Assembly (NCBI GenBank): GCA_015999765.1
Contig: JAECQR010000001.1
Location: forward strand, 558,001 to 622,000
Origin: Flavobacteriia bacterium
GTDB taxonomy: Bacteria > Bacteroidota > Bacteroidia > Flavobacteriales > Weeksellaceae
Reading direction: 5' to 3'
DNA: 64,000 bases
The position numbers and the translations under genes were made by a program. Numbering within the stretch: the stretch's first letter is position 1; each line of letters begins with the position of its first letter. Shown piece by piece: positions 41,202-49,877 of this stretch. The notes beneath the pieces were generated by a model. That model ran no database searches. It was not told the DNA's origin and worked only from the letters and a program-made list of their open reading frames with translations.

Positions 41202-42998
41202 CTAGAGGTATGTTTTGTAATTATAAGCCCAAAGCGCCAGCTGAAGCAGATTCCAGTGTTTTTTGTCTTTATTCAGGAATTTCTGAGCAGCACTAAAATC
41301 AATAAATTCAAAAATTTTCTGTGTCTTATCTTTCAGCAAAACATTTGACAGTTCCATTAGTCCCTGTTCTTCAAACCAACGCTCCACGGAAGATCCAAAG
41401 CCCTGTTTCTTTCTGTTTCTAATGCTTTCGGTCCAATAACTCTGCATGGATTCGCGGAGAATGATTTTATCATTATCGCCGTCGAGTTTTAAATTTTCAG
41501 GCAACTGAATACAGAATTCTGCAAAATCTTTATCAAGAAACGGGGTGCGGACTTCAAGGGAATTCGCCATCGCCATCCTGTCGGATTTTACGAGCATATT
41601 TCCGGGAACGTATTTTTCCATATCGGTGCGCATAATGTCGTTCAGGGAATCCGGATTCGCTTTGAAACTGTATGGCTGATGATATCTTGAAGTGAGGCCA
41701 AGCGAGGTTATTTCTTTTGGACTGAAATAATTCCGCACGATGTTCTGATGGAAATCCAGGATGTTTTTGTAGGTAGTATTCTGTTGGGTTAGAAAAGAAG
41801 TTTCGCGGAATTTTCCGAATTGTTTCAAACCAAATTTTATCAGTGCATTATTATAGCTGAAATGATTTTTCAGTTGATTTTCAACCTGATAAAAACTGTA
41901 TCCGCCGAAAAGTTCGTCACCTACGTCACCTGCCAAAACCACTTTCAAATGTCTTGCGGCAGCTTCACATATTTTAAACTGGGGCGTAAAGCTCATGTCC
42001 GCTAAAGGTTCATCGAAAAAGGGAGAAATTTTCTGCAATTCGGAGGCAATGTCGCCACGGTTTTCATAGATTTCAATATGATTGGTGTGGTGTTTTGCTG
42101 CAATTTCATCAGCATATTTCAGCTCACTGTCTTCACCGGAATATCCGAAACTGATCGTTGTCTGTTTGGGTTTAAATTCATTCACCATTGCTACAATTGT
42201 TGAAGAATCCAGTCCGCCACTTAAAAAACTTCCCACTTCTACATCGGCTACCAGCTGTTTCCGAACCGCGTTTTTGAGTAAGGCGGTAAATTCTTCCTTC
42301 GCTTCCGACAAAGAAATGTGAAGATCGTTTTTCGGAATGCTGTAATATCTTTCAACCTTAATTTTTCCATCCGAAAAAATCAGAACATGAGCAGGCGGAA
42401 GCGTCTTGATATTTTTATAAATGCTTTGGTAAGCGCTTACATAACCATATTGAAGATAATGATAAAGCGCCTCCTGGCTCACCTCCGGTTTTACCAAACC
42501 GGAAGCGAGAATTGCTTTGATTTCTGAAGCAAATATAAATTCGCCGTTTTTTCCGATCGTGTAATAAAACGGTTTTTCACCGAAGCGGTCGCGTGCGCAG
42601 AAGAGTTCCTGTTTTTGTTCATCCCAAATGGCAAACGCGAACATTCCGGGAAGTTCGTTCAGCAAATCCTTTCCTTTTTGCTGATACATTGCCAGAATGA
42701 TTTCAGTGTCGGAAGTTCCGCGGTACGGATAGTCCGAATATTTTTTCTTTAAATCCTGAAAGCCATAAATTTCCCCATTCAGCACGATACACTCATTTTT
42801 CGTATCTGAAAACATGGGCTGTTTTCCGTTTTCCGACAAATCGATGATCGAAAGCCGGCGGTGACCGAGGGCAGCGTTAGGAAAAAACTCGTGATGTTTG
42901 GCGTCCGGTCCGCGGTGCGCGATCGCAAGTGTCATTTGCTGAATTTCTTCAGTATAGTTTCTTGCGTTTGGGGCGATGATTCCGGCGATTCCACACAT
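41202..42998 (-). CDS. asnB: Asparagine synthase (glutamine-hydrolysing) type protein
   Basis: The 598-aa protein has an N-terminal glutaminase domain starting MCGIAGI (catalytic Cys2), with HRGPDAKHH and SGTSDTE-like features, and a C-terminal synthetase domain with the ATP pyrophosphatase loop SGGLDSSTIVAMV near residue 260. Housekeeping AsnB makes asparagine, but copies inside surface-polysaccharide loci often amidate sugar carboxyls, for example of uronic acids. The ugd gene in the same locus makes UDP-glucuronic acid, which would fit that role. The exact acceptor is not readable from the sequence. Confidence 0.9.
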   Translation of the reverse strand: MCGIAGIIAPNARNYTEEIQQMTLAIAHRGPDAKHHEFFPNAALGHRRLSIIDLSENGKQPMFSDTKNECIVLNGEIYGFQDLKKKYSDYPYRGTSDTEIILAMYQQKGKDLLNELPGMFAFAIWDEQKQELFCARDRFGEKPFYYTIGKNGEFIFASEIKAILASGLVKPEVSQEALYHYLQYGYVSAYQSIYKNIKTLPPAHVLIFSDGKIKVERYYSIPKNDLHISLSEAKEEFTALLKNAVRKQLVADVEVGSFLSGGLDSSTIVAMVNEFKPKQTTISFGYSGEDSELKYADEIAAKHHTNHIEIYENRGDIASELQKISPFFDEPLADMSFTPQFKICEAAARHLKVVLAGDVGDELFGGYSFYQVENQLKNHFSYNNALIKFGLKQFGKFRETSFLTQQNTTYKNILDFHQNIVRNYFSPKEITSLGLTSRYHQPYSFKANPDSLNDIMRTDMEKYVPGNMLVKSDRMAMANSLEVRTPFLDKDFAEFCIQLPENLKLDGDNDKIILRESMQSYWTESIRNRKKQGFGSSVERWFEEQGLMELSNVLLKDKTQKIFEFIDFSAAQKFLNKDKKHWNLLQLALWAYNYKTYL

Positions 42999-42999
42999 A

Positions 43000-43944
43000 T
43001 TATTCTGTATTATTTTTCAGCGCAAAGTACCGGTATCTGGTTTTCAGCAGTTGCGGATTCGCAACTGCATAGCGCGCAAAGTTGATGAATTTTTTTGGTC
43101 CGCTCTCCGAAGCGGTTTTGGAAGAAAGATATTTGAGTTTAAAAAAAGTACGGTAGGATAACGGAACATTTTGTTGCCTGCTCCATCGGTACAGCGAATG
43201 GTACAGTTTCATATTGTGACGAAAGTATTCTGCGGAGTTATTCTGCAGTCTGGTAATGGAATTACTGTCGTGTGCAGTTCTGATCGCGACTCCTTCTTTA
43301 ATAATTCCGGTTTTAAGATAGCAGTGATAAGCAAGGCGGATAATGAATTCTTTGTCTTCCATTAAAGTGAGGTCTTCATTAATACGCAGCTGGTGTATGT
43401 TCAGGGCTTCTTTTTTAACCGTAAGTGCAATGAGAGAAAAGAAAGTGCCGAACCTGTTGGGTTCCTGGATAAGTTCTCCAAATATTTTGGGGCCTTCAGA
43501 CTCATACTGCACAGTGCAAAGCGTATTTGTACCGAATTTCTTTTCATAGGCATTCTTTCCTTGCTCCCCAAGAAAATCTGCATCTATTCCGCCAAAAACG
43601 CCGTCAACTTTGGGGTCTTGAAAGATTTTCCGCTCAGCATCAAACCTGTTTGGTAGCCAGTAATCATCAGCATCAAGAAATGTAATAAAATCGTGGGTAG
43701 CATTGTCGATACCTAAATTGCGTGAAGCAGAGACGCCCCTGTTTTGGTTATCAGGATGAGTAAGTACTTTTATTTTGGGGTGCTTTTGTGCTAAAGAAGT
43801 GCAGATTTTCAGTGACCGGTCTTTTGATCCATCATCAATCAACAGCACTTCCTGAACTTCCTGGAATTGAAGGACCGATGCTACCGCTTTTTCGATATAT
43901 TTTTGGGCGTTATAAACCGGAATTATTACACTGATGTTCATCAT
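43000..43944 (-). CDS. Family 2 glycosyltransferase (trio member 3)
   Basis: The 314-aa GT-A enzyme starts MNISVIIPVYNAQKYIEKA and has DDGSKDRSLKICTSL, NRGVSASRNLGIDNATHDFITFLDADDYWLPNRFDAERKIF. It matches members 1 and 2 but is the most divergent (NRGVSASRNLG against NHGAGASRNLG). It lies 1 nt before asnB in the transcript, and overlaps the rhamnosyltransferase-like gene by 4 nt. Donor unknown. Confidence 0.91.
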   Translation of the reverse strand: MMNISVIIPVYNAQKYIEKAVASVLQFQEVQEVLLIDDGSKDRSLKICTSLAQKHPKIKVLTHPDNQNRGVSASRNLGIDNATHDFITFLDADDYWLPNRFDAERKIFQDPKVDGVFGGIDADFLGEQGKNAYEKKFGTNTLCTVQYESEGPKIFGELIQEPNRFGTFFSLIALTVKKEALNIHQLRINEDLTLMEDKEFIIRLAYHCYLKTGIIKEGVAIRTAHDSNSITRLQNNSAEYFRHNMKLYHSLYRWSRQQNVPLSYRTFFKLKYLSSKTASESGPKKFINFARYAVANPQLLKTRYRYFALKNNTE

Positions 43945-44756
43945 TGCCGCAAAATTAATCTTTTAAAAATTTTCGGAAGCCGCTTAAAGTTATGAGACCA
44001 CGTTTTCCATATCAAAATTTCCGGGGTATGCTCCAGTGGGATCCCAAATTCTTTAAAATTTATGCTTGAAAACGCTTTTGTTTGAAGGGTAGCGTTCATC
44101 AGATTCTGCGAATGAATCAGCTGAATGAAAAGTGGTTTTTGGTCATAACTTACAACATTCTGGTAGTTTCGGAAGTTGGTGTGCCGTTCATTCATGATCG
44201 TTTTGAACGCAGTAACATTTTCAATTATACTTACAAATGGATTGGCGACAGCGTAAAATTCATTTACCAATACTTTGTTTCTTTTGATAAGACTCATCTG
44301 TAGACCCCGCCGTAAATCAATAACCAAATTATGAACCGGTTTATAAAGAGACTGAATTGTATCTAGAAAATCTTCATGCAAGAAATCGTCATTATCAATA
44401 TCCGTACTGATCACAAACTGCGTGTCTTTCTGAAAATATTTCTCGAAAATTTCTACAATACCCGCATTGATCTCGCCTCCATCACGTACAAATACCGGCA
44501 TAAAATTCGGAAATTCGTGTTGAAGATTTCTTACAATCTGTAGGTATTTGGTTTTGGTATTTACATCAAAAAAAACGAGCCAGACGAAATTTTTATTTTT
44601 CTGATTTTTAAAAGAGGGAAATGTGTATTTCTGAAATAATTCAAACCGGTGTTCATGCCATTCATCAGTAAGCGGCGTATGTCCGGCCCGGGTTTGTGCC
44701 CAGTTTTCTGTGGGCACGTTGAAGCGGGTAGTGATGATATGGATGAATGCTGACAT
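43941..44756 (-). CDS. Putative rhamnosyltransferase-type glycosyltransferase
   Basis: The 271-aa protein starts SAFIHIITTRFNVPTENW and has DEWHEHRFELFQKYTFPSFKNQ, then VISTDIDNDDFLHEDFLD (DxD-like metal site) and RRGLQMSL. This layout matches the putative rhamnosyl transferase family (PF11316). It overlaps the GT2 gene by 4 nt, and lies 1 nt after another glycosyltransferase gene. The family name is not a proven substrate assignment. Confidence 0.78.
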   Translation of the reverse strand: MSAFIHIITTRFNVPTENWAQTRAGHTPLTDEWHEHRFELFQKYTFPSFKNQKNKNFVWLVFFDVNTKTKYLQIVRNLQHEFPNFMPVFVRDGGEINAGIVEIFEKYFQKDTQFVISTDIDNDDFLHEDFLDTIQSLYKPVHNLVIDLRRGLQMSLIKRNKVLVNEFYAVANPFVSIIENVTAFKTIMNERHTNFRNYQNVVSYDQKPLFIQLIHSQNLMNATLQTKAFSSINFKEFGIPLEHTPEILIWKTWSHNFKRLPKIFKRLILRQ

Positions 44757-44757
44757 T

Positions 44758-45555
44758 TTATAGAGTTTCTATAATCCTTAGTTTGAAAAAGCTCAGATAC
44801 AAACGCATAATTTTTAAATAACTAGAGAGGCCTAAGTTTTTAGGTAAAAACTGGAGTGTTTTTTTTATTGAGTTAATATTAAATGGGTAAAACTTAAAGT
44901 AGTAGCTAACGAATTTTAAAAAAGCTGTTTCTTCTAAAGCTATGTTATAAATATTCTGGAAATTACTGCCGATTTTTTTTCTGATATAAAGGTTATTATC
45001 TAACCAAACTTTATCCGGATTCCCGCTGGAGAAATGTTCAATTTTGATATCCGTAACCACAAAATTGGTAAAAACCTTTGCGGCACGTAAACTGATGTCG
45101 GTGTCGTAGCCATGGAACCCCGGTATGTTATGATCAAATTTAAGCTTGTCAAAATTTTCAGAGGTTATTCCAAGGAAAACTCCGTCGAGAGCTAAAGCTT
45201 TTGATTTAATTTTATCTGTCTGAACTTTAGTTTCAGGGGCAACAAACCATCCGGATGGTGCTGCAGGAACATAATTTGAACCTGCGATGCCAATAATTCC
45301 AATGTTTTTATCCGATAAATGTTCTATAAACGGCTTGCCCCAATTTTCTGTTAGAAATCTTACGTCATCATGAACAAAAAGTAAAAATGGATATTGGCAC
45401 TGGTTCCGGCCGGAATTGTAAGCTTCTCCAATTGAATATTTTCCTGGATTATAGACTCCAATAATTTCGAAAACTTCACCACAAGTTTCTGCAATACTTG
45501 TGCTAACGTTTGCGAAGTTTTCTTTGTTAGAATAAGAAATAACTATTGAAATCAT
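44758..45555 (-). CDS. Glycosyltransferase-like protein (GT2/GT-A fold, DxD type)
   Basis: The ORF track starts 10 codons upstream, but I prefer the internal ATG (265 aa, MISIVISYSNKENF). A GGAGG lies 10 nt before it, and the fold begins right there. The body has PFLLFVHDDVRFLTENW (metal-binding acidic pair), GSNYVPAAPSGWF and GFHGYDTDISLRAAK, the features of the Glyco_tranf_2_5-like group. The donor is unknown. It lies in the operon between FkbM and the rhamnosyltransferase-like gene. Confidence 0.75.
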   Translation of the reverse strand: MISIVISYSNKENFANVSTSIAETCGEVFEIIGVYNPGKYSIGEAYNSGRNQCQYPFLLFVHDDVRFLTENWGKPFIEHLSDKNIGIIGIAGSNYVPAAPSGWFVAPETKVQTDKIKSKALALDGVFLGITSENFDKLKFDHNIPGFHGYDTDISLRAAKVFTNFVVTDIKIEHFSSGNPDKVWLDNNLYIRKKIGSNFQNIYNIALEETAFLKFVSYYFKFYPFNINSIKKTLQFLPKNLGLSSYLKIMRLYLSFFKLRIIETL

Positions 45556-45565
45556 TTTTCTTTTA

Positions 45566-45570
45566 CCTCC
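45566..45570 (-). promoter_or_regulatory. GGAGG ribosome-binding site deciding the glycosyltransferase start
   Basis: A full GGAGG on the minus strand 10 nt before the internal ATG at 45555 is unusual in this phylum and supports that start. Confidence 0.55.
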
Positions 45571-45588
45571 ATTAATGATGAACACACA

Positions 45589-46431
45589 CTATCTCCTGTA
45601 GCAGAAAATATTCAGCTGCACATTGAAAGAATTTTTGGGCTCCGACTTCATAAATGGATATTGAATTAAATCGGAGGCCATTTTAATATAATACTCAAAC
45701 CCTGCTTTTTTGATGAGGTTTAGAATTTCGCCAAGCATCTGCTCTTCATTTTTTACGGAATGATATTCTAGGAACAGATATTCAACATTCTGCAGATGGT
45801 CTCCTAAATGAAAAAAAAGTTCGTTTTCTGCCCCTTCTATATCAATTTTAAGAAAATCAACCTTTGTTTCAAGATATTTCCTTAAATCTATTGCTTCCAC
45901 ATTGATGGTGTTGTTTCCTTTACCAAAATCAGTTACTAAAGAACCCGACAAACCGCCTTGCGAATAGAAAGTCAGCGGTGTATCTTCATGCCAGACTGCT
46001 TTTTCTAAAACCTGAATATTGCTGTTTTTAAGCTCTTCAGCGTTCTTTTTTAAAATACTGAAAAGATCATGGTCCGGTTCAAACGCAATAATACGTGCAT
46101 CGGGATATAGCCGATTAAAATAAAGCATGCTTAATCCTATATTGGCACCGCAATCTATAATTAACGGACTTTTATTCTGGGTATGAAATTTATATACTTT
46201 CTGGTGAAAAATCTCTTCTAAAGAATGAAGTAAAGCCCCGCCGTTATTGTAATAAAAATTAGATCCGTAAACCGTTACTGAATCCAGATTTGGATAAGGG
46301 TGAGATTTTAATTTCTTTTTGTCTTTTTCGGTGATTTTAAGTTTAGGATCAATAGAATTTACGGCAATATTTTCTCTGTAAAACTCATTCAGTATCCAGT
46401 AGATCTGCTTAATTGTTTGTATCATGCTCAT
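45589..46431 (-). CDS. FkbM family methyltransferase
   Basis: The 280-aa protein has the FkbM core: PLIIDCGANIGLSMLYFNRLYPDARIIAFEPDH (SAM motif I and the acidic ribose contact), and VDFLKIDIEGAENELFFHL. FkbM enzymes methylate sugar or other hydroxyl groups with SAM. Two in-frame ATGs lie 6 nt apart (MSMIQT). The gene lies 6 nt after a GT2 gene and 33 nt before the next glycosyltransferase, so it shares the transcript. Acceptor unknown. Confidence 0.9.
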   Translation of the reverse strand: MSMIQTIKQIYWILNEFYRENIAVNSIDPKLKITEKDKKKLKSHPYPNLDSVTVYGSNFYYNNGGALLHSLEEIFHQKVYKFHTQNKSPLIIDCGANIGLSMLYFNRLYPDARIIAFEPDHDLFSILKKNAEELKNSNIQVLEKAVWHEDTPLTFYSQGGLSGSLVTDFGKGNNTINVEAIDLRKYLETKVDFLKIDIEGAENELFFHLGDHLQNVEYLFLEYHSVKNEEQMLGEILNLIKKAGFEYYIKMASDLIQYPFMKSEPKNSFNVQLNIFCYRR

Positions 46432-46437
46432 GGTTAT

Positions 46438-47346
46438 TTACAGTTTTACTTTGTCGAAAAGTATTCGGTAATAAATAAGTGGAATCTTCACTAAACTTTT
46501 ATAATCTTTGAGTAGCCAATAATATTTAACTAAATTAAGTTTTAAATCTGAAAAGTGATGATGAAAGGCAAAACTTATCTGCTGATTAATTTTATCTGAT
46601 ATAAATTCTTTTGGCAGAAGATGATGATATTTATTGATAAAATAGGTGTCAAAAATAATGGCATTCCGCTGTTTCTCAAGAAAGAGTTGACTGGAACCGG
46701 AAATGCTTTCTGAACTTATCCGTACTTCTACCTGGGCATCGGCAATAAAATATACCGGCGTATTGCCGGCGATCTCAAATACCGCCAGGTCATCTGTTCC
46801 CCACGCCAAAGGTAAATGTCTGAACTTCACCTTTTCGTAAGCGGAAGTTCGGAATATGTGTTCGGATAGGCTGGATCGCTGTCCTTTGATGTATTTTTCT
46901 TTCCAGTTGTCCAGCGCCAGAAGAAGTTTTGGCTGAGCGGTATATTCCTTAAATGGTTTTCCGTACTCATCAATCCAACGTTGCGAGAATTTAATGACGT
47001 TGCTTTTGTTCTGTTCAACTTCATCCAGGTTTGTATAAAACTCCGCTACAAAATTCTCGCTAATGACATCGTCATCGCCTAAAATTTGAAACCATTCACT
47101 AATTTCGCTATCCTGAATGCATCTTTCCCATTGTTTTACGAGGTTTTGGGAGCCAAGATTTTCTGTATATTCTTTATAATTAAACGCTGTTGTTTTCAGT
47201 GTTTCCTTAATGAGATTTTCGGGATTTTCGGGACTAGCATCATTACCGATAAACAGTTTGAAATTTTTGCAGGTTTGCCGTTCTAAAGACCGCAAAGTTT
47301 CTTTAAAAAAAGAGATTTTATAATATGGAATTATTATGGTGAGCAA
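46438..47346 (-). CDS. Family 2 glycosyltransferase with TTG start
   Basis: The 302-aa GT-A enzyme starts LTIIIPYYKISFFKETLRSLERQTCKNFKLFIGNDASPEN, then QILGDDDVISENF as the metal site and AWGTDDLAVFEIAG in the acceptor part. The start is a TTG: the in-frame TAG of the preceding gene ends 3 nt before it, and no ATG or GTG lies between, so TTG is needed to keep the first beta-strand. Donor unknown. Confidence 0.87.
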   Translation of the reverse strand: MLTIIIPYYKISFFKETLRSLERQTCKNFKLFIGNDASPENPENLIKETLKTTAFNYKEYTENLGSQNLVKQWERCIQDSEISEWFQILGDDDVISENFVAEFYTNLDEVEQNKSNVIKFSQRWIDEYGKPFKEYTAQPKLLLALDNWKEKYIKGQRSSLSEHIFRTSAYEKVKFRHLPLAWGTDDLAVFEIAGNTPVYFIADAQVEVRISSESISGSSQLFLEKQRNAIIFDTYFINKYHHLLPKEFISDKINQQISFAFHHHFSDLKLNLVKYYWLLKDYKSLVKIPLIYYRILFDKVKL

Positions 47347-47349
47347 ATC

Positions 47350-48120
47350 CTATTTTTTATTAAGTACGGCGATAATATAACCGGCATCCAATTCTTCCAC
47401 TTTTAAGTCATGCGCTGCTTTTATGCCTTCAAAAAACTTGGGGTCAGATTTTGTGATTCTTTTTCCCAATCGGTTCTTTATTCTGTTTGTAAGCGTATAT
47501 TCAGGGTAGTTTCCTTCAATTACTGCATTCTGAATGAATGTATCTTTCAGAATGAAATGTTCCTGGAGTAATTTTGTAAAGTCACTGTAGCTCCATTCAA
47601 TTTCATGATATGGGTTATGATTTGGTTTTATTGTAGTTTTCTTTGAGATTGGTGTTGAAATTATAAATGTCCCGTCTTCCGCCAGGTTTTGGTTAATATT
47701 TTTCAGAAATAATATATAATCGTCAAGATGTTCAACCGTTTCATAACTGATGATGACATCGAAAGGAGTTGCACTGGAAAATTTGGTAGCGTCGTCTACA
47801 AAACGGTTCACCAGGTGATGGGCATACCGAAAATTTCCATAACGAACAGCATCTGCATCCAAATCTACTCCTGTAACCTTTAAAGCATTTCCCTGCTCTG
47901 CAATTAAAAAAGAGCCATATCCGCTTCCACAGGCAATGTCTAAAACATTTTTGTTATTTACGAACTGTAATGCGAATCGGTACCGTTCTATGTGCTCTAT
48001 TTCGTATTTAGGGTGCAGGAAGCCCTTGACCCATCGCTCAGCTTCGCCTTTCAGTACTAAATCCGCAAGTGTCTTTAACTCATATTTTGTACAGAATAAT
48101 TCTTCTTCAATTTCATTCAT
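47350..48120 (-). CDS. Class I SAM-dependent methyltransferase next to Wzt
   Basis: The ORF track starts 24 codons earlier, deep inside wzt. The internal ATG (256 aa, MNEIEEELFCTKYELKTLADL) is preferred because it leaves only an 8-nt overlap with the wzt stop. The body has LDIACGSGYGSFLIAEQG (SAM motif I), FDVIISYETVEHLDDYILFLKN and GTFIISTPISKK. In ABC-exported glycans a methyltransferase next to Wzt often caps the chain as an export signal, so a chain-end role is possible here by inference. Acceptor unknown. Confidence 0.82.
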   Translation of the reverse strand: MNEIEEELFCTKYELKTLADLVLKGEAERWVKGFLHPKYEIEHIERYRFALQFVNNKNVLDIACGSGYGSFLIAEQGNALKVTGVDLDADAVRYGNFRYAHHLVNRFVDDATKFSSATPFDVIISYETVEHLDDYILFLKNINQNLAEDGTFIISTPISKKTTIKPNHNPYHEIEWSYSDFTKLLQEHFILKDTFIQNAVIEGNYPEYTLTNRIKNRLGKRITKSDPKFFEGIKAAHDLKVEELDAGYIIAVLNKK

Positions 48121-49354
48121 ATTTTTTCCAATTTTGGTTGACGATAAAATACCCTTGCGAATAATCGGGTGATTCATTTCTGTAAGAATCAATGACTCTC
48201 ATTTTTAAGCCTTTATCGTAATAATCAAATGTTTCCTGATTGTTTCCTAAAAAAATTTCTACTATATAATCTCCTGCCTTCAAAGGAAAATTATTTATTG
48301 TACAGATAATTCTGTTTTCTCCAGGGATTAACTGAAACGATCTGTCTTGATGTTGAGAAAAGGGAGTAATTAATCTGTTGTTGTAACTGTCATTTATACC
48401 GATTCCTATTTTTACATTTTCCTGTTTGCTTTCTGCTTCAATAACGAATTCCAAGGCGGCGTCTTCGCCAGATACTATATTGGAATTTGTATCTGATATC
48501 TGATAACTGAGAAATTCTTTTAAGAATATTTTCTTGTCATAGTTAGGAGATACCTGTTCGGATGTTATTAAATCCTGGCTGTACAAATTGATAATATTAC
48601 TTACAGGCCCCTGGTCAATTAACTCGCCTTTTTTTAGTAAAATACCAGTATTACATAATTTACTAATGCTGCTCATATTATGACTCACAAACAGCACCGT
48701 TCTTCCTTCGCCTTTACTTACATCGCCCATTTTGCCAAGGCATTTTTTCTGGAATTCAGCATCACCTACTGCTAAAACTTCGTCTACAATAAGGATTTCG
48801 GATTCCAAATGCGCCGCAACTGCAAACGCCAAACGAACATACATCCCGGAAGAATATCTCTTTACGGGAGTATCAATATATCTTTCAACCCCAGAGAAAT
48901 CAACAATTTCATCAAATTTTCTAGTGATTTCTTTTCTCGTCATTCCCAGAATCGCACCGTTCAGATAAATGTTTTCGCGACCCGTCATTTCCGGATGGAA
49001 ACCGGTTCCAACTTCCAAAAGCGAGGCAATACGACCGTTGGTATAAATTTTTCCGGTAGTGGGTTTCGTCACTTTGCTTAAAAGCTTCAAAAGGGTAGAT
49101 TTTCCGGCACCGTTTCTCCCTATAATGCCTACTGCATCGCCCTGTTCGATCTCAAAATTAATGTCGCGAAGGGACCAGACATATTCGGAGGTTCCTCTCG
49201 AGCTCCTGTCATTCGCTTCGCCGATTTTCAGATAAGGATCTTCCTTGCCGCGGATCTGCGCCCAGAAACGGTTCAGGTCATGGGAGAGCGTGCCCGTCCC
49301 TACCTGTCCGAGGCGGTATTGTTTGGAGATGTTTTCTGCTTTTAGTGCGAGCAT
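48113..49354 (-). CDS. wzt: Polysaccharide ABC exporter ATP-binding protein with Wzt-type C-terminal domain
   Basis: The 413-aa protein has an ABC ATPase domain with Walker A GIIGRNGAGKSTLLKLL near residue 80, the signature VKRYSSGMYVRLAFA, and ILIVDEVLAVGDAEF. After about residue 270 comes a beta-sandwich Wzt_C domain (AALEFVIEAESKQENVKIGIGI, AGDYIVEIFLG) that in O-antigen exporters binds the modified chain end. It pairs with the permease gene at 49878 across a four-helix-bundle cassette. The N-terminal YRLGQVGTGTLSHDLNRFWAQ insert is usual for this family. Confidence 0.95.
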   Translation of the reverse strand: MLALKAENISKQYRLGQVGTGTLSHDLNRFWAQIRGKEDPYLKIGEANDRSSRGTSEYVWSLRDINFEIEQGDAVGIIGRNGAGKSTLLKLLSKVTKPTTGKIYTNGRIASLLEVGTGFHPEMTGRENIYLNGAILGMTRKEITRKFDEIVDFSGVERYIDTPVKRYSSGMYVRLAFAVAAHLESEILIVDEVLAVGDAEFQKKCLGKMGDVSKGEGRTVLFVSHNMSSISKLCNTGILLKKGELIDQGPVSNIINLYSQDLITSEQVSPNYDKKIFLKEFLSYQISDTNSNIVSGEDAALEFVIEAESKQENVKIGIGINDSYNNRLITPFSQHQDRSFQLIPGENRIICTINNFPLKAGDYIVEIFLGNNQETFDYYDKGLKMRVIDSYRNESPDYSQGYFIVNQNWKKYE

Positions 49355-49358
49355 TGTT

Positions 49359-49412
49359 GGAGGTTATGGAGGTTATGGAAGTGATGGAAGTGATGGGGGT
49401 TATGGAGGTTAT
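49359..49412 (+). repeat. Six degenerate 9-bp units left of the four-helix-bundle gene
   Basis: Six tandem 9-mers read GGAGGTTAT, GGAGGTTAT, GGAAGTGAT, GGAAGTGAT, GGGGGTTAT and GGAGGTTAT. They begin 4 nt past the wzt start codon and the last one contains the stop codon of the four-helix gene on the other strand. Confidence 0.9.
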
Positions 49413-49777
49413 GATGGTTTGTTTTTTATTGATTTGATGAGGTTTGAGAGCATTATTCTAATGAAAATGATCTTGTTGCGAATTTCTTCTGATTCATTTA
49501 TATAATTCAGGTTTTGGGCAATTTCATACTGTGTTTCCAGTTCTGCTAAGGAGCCAAGTGAAATGTACAGATATTGAAGAAGTTCTCTGTTTCCTTTTCT
49601 GGCGCATCCTTCTGCTATATTTGAAGGAATTGAAATGGCACATCTTCGTATCTGTGAAATAAGTCCGTATTTTTCATTTTCCGGAAAGCAATCTGATAGA
49701 CGATAAATTTCTGTGACTAAATCCATCGATTCCTGCCAAACTTTCAAATCTTTATGAGATCTTATGTCGCTATTCAT
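49409..49777 (-). CDS. Four-helix-bundle protein (23S rRNA intervening-sequence protein type)
   Basis: The 122-aa protein starts near DIRSHKDLKVWQESMDLVTEIYRLSDCFPENEKYGLISQIRRCAISIPSNIAEGCARKG, the signature of the TIGR02436/S23 four-helix bundle family. It is related in fold to the Avd protein of diversity-generating retroelements and to proteins encoded in rRNA intervening sequences. No rRNA is here: the gene sits between wzm and wzt, with its last codons in a 9-bp repeat array. AAAATTTG lies exactly 4 nt before its ATG. Its role in this locus is not known. Confidence 0.9.
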   Translation of the reverse strand: MNSDIRSHKDLKVWQESMDLVTEIYRLSDCFPENEKYGLISQIRRCAISIPSNIAEGCARKGNRELLQYLYISLGSLAELETQYEIAQNLNYINESEEIRNKIIFIRIMLSNLIKSIKNKPS

Positions 49778-49799
49778 TTGACAAATTTTATCTGATATT

Positions 49800-49877
49800 A
49801 AATATTTTTCACATCATCACTAACATATCCATCTTTACTTCTATAACTTTCATCACCCTCTTCACTTCATCACCTCA
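49800..49877 (-). repeat. Degenerate repeats right of the four-helix-bundle gene, inverted copy of the left array
   Basis: Read on the minus strand from the wzm stop codon, the DNA breaks into 8-9-bp units such as GAGGGTGAT, GAAAGTTAT, AGAAGTAAA and GTTAGTGAT. These are degenerate versions of the units on the plus strand at 49359-49412. The two arrays thus face each other as imperfect inverted repeats. Confidence 0.6.

Noticed and set aside
48121-48192. 24-codon extension of the methyltransferase into wzt
   Set aside because: It gives an unlikely 80-nt overlap with wzt, and the family core begins after the internal ATG.
49245-49505. Plus-strand ORF encoding GGYGGYGSDGSDGGYGGYDG
   Set aside because: It is the in-frame translation of the 9-bp DNA repeats antisense to wzt and the four-helix gene; the Gly-Tyr pattern is a by-product of the repeat.
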